From positions 4,464,001 through 4,528,000 of the forward strand of contig NW_027488370.1 of NCBI RefSeq assembly GCF_051014445.1: a stretch of 64,000 nucleotides of DNA, given 5' to 3'. Position numbers and translations under genes: made by a program. Every line of letters starts with the position of its first letter. Within the stretch, counting starts at the first letter, position 1. Below the pieces are notes generated by a model that searched no databases, was not told the origin of the DNA, and saw nothing but the letters and a program-made list of their open reading frames with translations. This document shows positions 61,084-64,000 of the stretch, piece by piece. The stretch is from Colletes latitarsis (Eukaryota; Arthropoda; Insecta; Hymenoptera; Colletidae).

Positions 61084-62469
61084 TACTGGCTTTGACCACG
61101 TAGTAATGCGGTACCACACCGAAACAGTCAATTAAACCTGGTTGCGATTAATATTTTAGAGGATAACGCCGGTTATGTCTGGGTTAGGTCTGGTATTTGC
61201 CCTCATCTGGCTCGTTCTTTCGCATTTTTCGCATACTTGTTGGCCAGATCCTGGCTTATTTTTGGTTTGGATCACGTAGTAATGCGGTACCACACCGAAA
61301 CTGTCAAATAAACCTGGTTACGATTAACATTTTAGAGGATAACGCCGGTTATGTCTCGGTTAGGTCTGGGATTTGCCGTCATCTGGCTCGTATTTTCGCA
61401 TTTTTCGCATACTTGTTGGCCAGACCCTGGCCTTTTTCTGGTTTGGAACACGTAGTAATGCGGTACCACACCGAAACAGTCAATTAAACCTGGTAGCGAT
61501 TATTATTTTAGAGGATAACGCCGGTTATGTCGGGGTTAGGTCCGGTATTTGCCCTCATCTGGCTCGTACTTTCGCATTTTTCGCATACTTGTTGGCCAGA
61601 TCCTGGCCTTTTTCTGGTTTGGATCACGTAGTAATGCGGTACCACACCGGAACAGTCAATTAAACCTGGTCCCGATTAATATTTTAGAAGATAACGCTGG
61701 TTATATCTGGGTTAGTTCTGGTATTTGCAATCGTCTGGCTCATACTTTCGCAATTTTCGCGTACTTGTTGGCCAGATCTTGGGTTTTTTGTGGTCTGGAT
61801 CCCGTCGTAATGTGGTTCCACACCGAAGCAGTCAATTATACCTGGTTGCGATGAATATTTTGGAGGATAACCCTGGTTATGATTGGGTTAGTTCTGGTAT
61901 TTGCAATCATCTGGCTCGTACTTTCGCATTTTTCGCATACTTGTTGGCAAGATCCTGAGCTTTTTTTGGTTTGGATCACGTAGTAATGTGGTACCACACT
62001 GGAACAGTCAATTAAACCTGGTCCCGATTAATATTTTAGAGGATAACGCCAGTTATGTCTGGGTTAGGTCTGGTATTTGCCCTCATCTGGCTCGTACTTT
62101 CGCATTTTTCGCATACATGTAGGCAAGATCCTGGCCTTTTTCTGGCTTGGATCACGTAGTAATGCGGTACCACACCGAAACAGTCAATTAAACCTAGTCC
62201 CGATTAATATTTTAGGGGATAACGCCGGTTATGTCTCGGTTAGGTCAGGGATTTGCCCTCATCTGGCTCGTACTTTCGCATTTATCGCATACTTGTTGGC
62301 CAGATCCTGGCCTTTTTCTGGCCTGGATCACGTAGTAATTTGGTACCACACTGAAACAGTCAATCAAACTTGGTTCCGATGAATTTTTTAGAGGATAACG
62401 CCGGTTATGGCTGGGTTAGGTCTGGGATTTGCCGTCATCTTCCTCGTGCTTTCGTATTTTTCGCTTACT

Positions 62470-63180
62470 TGTTGGCCAGATCCTGGCCTTTTTCTGGCTT
62501 GGACCACGTAGTAATGAGGTACCACACTGAAACAGTCGATAAAACCTGGTACCGATTAATATTTTAGAGGATAACGCTGGTTATGTCTGGGTTAGGTCTG
62601 GTATTTGCAACCATCTGGCTCATACTTTCGCGTTTTTCGCATACTTGATGACCAGATCCTGGCCTTTTTCTAGCTAGGACCACGTAGTAATGTGGTATCA
62701 CACTGAAACAGTCAATTAAACCTGGCTCCGATTAATATTTTAGAGGATAACGCCGGTTATGGCTGGGTTAGGTCTGGTATTTGCCCTCATCTGGCTCGTA
62801 CCTTCGCATTTTTCGCTTACTTGTTGGCCAGATCCTGGCCTTTTTCTGGCTTGGACCACGTAGTAATGAGGTACCACACTGAAACAGTCGATAAAACCTG
62901 GTACCGATTAATATTTTAGAGGATAACGCTGGTTATGTCTGGGTTAGGTCTGGTATTTGCAACCATCTGGCTCATACTTTCGCGTTTTTCGCATACTTGA
63001 TGACCAGATCCTGGCCTTTTTCTAGCTAGGACCACATAGTAATGTGGTATCACACTGAAACAGTCAATTGAACCTGGTTGCGATTAATATTTTAGAGGAT
63101 AACGCCGGTTATGTCACGGGTAGGTCTGGGATTTGCCGTCATCTGGCTCGTATTTTCGCATTTTTCGCATACTTGTTGGC
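62470..63180. repeat. 352-bp tandem duplication (dimer unit)
   Basis: The pair containing 'gtcgataaaacctggtacc', 'gcaaccatctggctc', 'cttgatgaccagatcc' and 'tctagctaggaccac' occurs twice with a 352-bp step ('aacagtcgat' at 62531 and 62883). One base differs: 'accacgtagtaatg' versus 'accacatagtaatg'. Related dimers stand near 38080 and 48460, so this end of the window shares ancestry with the 10-kb duplication. Confidence 0.8.
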
Positions 63181-63229
63181 CAGATGCTGGCCTTTTTCTG
63201 GCTTGGAACACGTAGTAATGAGGTACCAC

Positions 63230-63850
63230 ACTGAAACAGTCAATTAAACCTGGTTCCGATTAATATTTTAGAGGATAACGCTGGTTATGTCTGGGTTAGT
63301 TCTGTTATTTGCAATCATCTGGCTCATACTTTCGCAATTTTCGCGTACTTGTTGGCCAGATCTTGGGTTTTTTGTGGTTTGGATCCCGTCATAATGTTGT
63401 TCCACACTGAAGGAGTCAATTAAACCTGGTTGCGATGAATATTTTGGAGGATAACGCTGGTTATGTTTGGGTTAGTTCTGGTATTTGCAATCATCTGGCT
63501 CGTACTTTCGCATTTTTCGCATACTTGTTGGCCAGATGCTGGCCTTTTTCTGGCTTGGACCACGTAGTAATGAGGTACCACACTGAAACTGTCAATTAAA
63601 CCTGGTTCCGATTAATATTTTACAGGATAACGCTGGTTATGTCTGGGTTAGTTCTGTTATTTGCAATTATCTGGCTCATACTTTCGCAATTTTCGGGTAC
63701 TTGTTGGCCAGATCTTGGGTTTTTTGTGGTTTGGATCCCGTCGTAATGTCGTTGCACACTGAAGCAGTCAATTAAACCTGGTTGCGATGAATATTTTGGA
63801 GGATAACGCTGGTTATGTTTGGGTTAGTTCTGGTATTTGCAATCATCTGG
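63230..63850. repeat. Second 352-bp tandem duplication
   Basis: 'tctgttatttgcaat' occurs at 63301 and 63653, followed in both by 'ctcatactttcgcaatttt', 'cccgtc' and 'ggaggataacgctgg'. Differences include 'aatcatctgg' versus 'aattatctgg', 'ttcgcgtac' versus 'ttcgggtac', and 'aatgttgttccac' versus 'aatgtcgttgcac'. It is more diverged than the 62.5-kb pair. Confidence 0.75.
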
Positions 63851-63851
63851 C

Positions 63852-64000
63852 TCGTACCTTCGCGTTTTTCGCATACTTGTTGGCCAGATCCTGGGTTTTT
63901 TCTGGTTTGGATCCCGTAGTAATGAAGTTCCACACCGAAACAGTCAATTAAACCCGGTTGCGATTAATATTTTAGAGGATAACGCCGGTTATGTCTCGGG
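63852..64000. repeat. Start of a third copy of the ~4.2-4.6-kb unit, cut by the window edge
   Basis: The sequence 'tcgtaccttcgcgtttttcg' followed by 'cccgtagtaatgaagttcc' is the same start as at 55058 and 59631. It carries the private variant 'aacccggttgcg'. Only about 149 bases are visible. Confidence 0.7.

Larger units (their letters stand above)
1..64000. repeat. Satellite array, ~176-bp monomer, head to tail throughout
   Basis: Landmarks such as 'tagaggataacgc', 'ggatcacgtagtaatg' and 'cactgaaacagtcaatt' recur about every 176 bases from the first line to the last. Examples are 'tagagg' at 2355 and 2531, and at 29835 and 30011. Orientation never flips and no non-satellite sequence interrupts the array. 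Both window ends lie inside the array, so its true extent is unknown. Long homogeneous arrays with higher-order structure are typical of eukaryotic centromeric or pericentromeric heterochromatin; that location is inferred. I do not recognise the monomer. It does not resemble human alpha satellite in sequence. Confidence 0.97.
47068..64000. repeat. Family B segment 7 (to the window end)
   Basis: This is uninterrupted family B. Up to about 50.8 kb it follows the young 10-kb duplication. From 51 kb the monomers are more varied: 'ggtaccgtaccgaaac' near 51610, 'gtcaagtaaacctgc' near 52509, 'caatagtagctgcttcc' near 53040 and 54095, 'caatcgaacccgg' near 57071 and 59007, 'gttgcggctaatattttagg' near 55693 and 60265. 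The similarity between neighbours comes from overlapping short duplications and not from one regular HOR. Confidence 0.92.

Noticed and set aside
28995..62567. Repeated plus-strand open frames of 65-104 codons in family B (translations with ...FRIFRILVGQILAFFWFGSR...)
   Set aside because: Hydrophobic-looking products arise from the T-rich middle of the monomer. They recur at monomer phase, overlap each other in different frames, and overlap minus-strand frames (for example 30403-30693 with 30418-30675). This is chance openness in a repeat.
1..64000. CENP-B box (pattern NTTCGNNNNANNCGGGN) in the monomers
   Set aside because: The nearest match, 'tttcgatcaatatttt', fits the TTCG and the central A but has no CGGG at the end. 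I found no matching site on either strand in typical A or B monomers. A pattern search over the whole window would settle rare variants.
1..64000. CRISPR array
   Set aside because: Regular spacing is present, but the whole 176-bp unit repeats. There are no unique spacers between short repeats and no cas genes.
1..64000. Assignment to a named plant or animal satellite from the 176-bp length
   Set aside because: Several unrelated centromeric satellites have monomers of 170-180 bp. The sequence does not match one I can recall, so length alone is not evidence.

Overview
The whole 64-kb window is satellite DNA. It is one head-to-tail array of a ~176-bp monomer, about 360 copies, all in the same orientation. 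I found no gene, RNA gene, transposon, unique-sequence spacer or inversion. An array this long, with nested higher-order repeats (HORs), points to constitutive heterochromatin of a eukaryote, most plausibly a centromere or pericentromere. I do not recognise the monomer as any named satellite, and the kingdom cannot be settled from the sequence.

Two diverged monomer families share the same length and phase. Family A fills 1-28967. Its signatures are 'aacgcatgttagg' or 'aacgcaagttagg', 'atcaggctcatac', 'ttgaacggatcc' or 'ttgaacagatcc', and 'ttttcacatac'. Family B fills most of 28968-64000. Its signatures are 'aacgccggttatg' or 'aacgctggttatg', 'atctggctcgtac', 'ttggccagatcctggcc' and 'ttttcgcatac'. 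Inside B, between 31 and 47 kb, lie six islands of family A with recurrent junctions: 31053-31480, 33693-34120, 35806-36860, 41086-41513, 43163-44076 and 46013-47067. No B island is seen inside A.

Layout: 0.4-1.5 kb is dimeric (~353 bp). 2.2-5.9 kb has a loose 5-mer (~881 bp). 6.3-8.4 kb recurs at 21.6-23.7 kb and in part at 27.9-29.0 kb. 8.66-15.71 kb is two copies of a 3526-bp 20-mer, each made of an 11-mer (1939 bp) and a 9-mer (1587 bp). 15.6-21.1 kb is a 2816-bp (16-mer) duplication with an inner 7-mer (1232 bp). 24.1-26.3 kb has a 1056-bp 6-mer. In B, 30.2-35.5 kb is two apparently identical 2640-bp 15-mers. 30.0-39.9 kb is repeated at 40.1-50.3 kb in two collinear blocks offset by ~10.0-10.4 kb. 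51-64 kb is a more diverged mosaic of overlapping duplications (offsets 352, 528, 1056, 1407, 1935, 2990 and 4573 bp), and one of its units restarts at the right edge.

The short open reading frames recur once per monomer at a fixed phase. They follow from the repeat and are not annotated as genes. Because 176 = 3x58+2, reading frame is lost at every monomer boundary. The features of interest are structural: the A/B mosaic, nested HORs of different ages, a 16-bp perfect palindrome, a family-B hairpin, short subrepeats inside the monomer, and CpG-type differences separating the families. All coordinates and offsets were read by eye, so block edges may be off by a few tens of bases.
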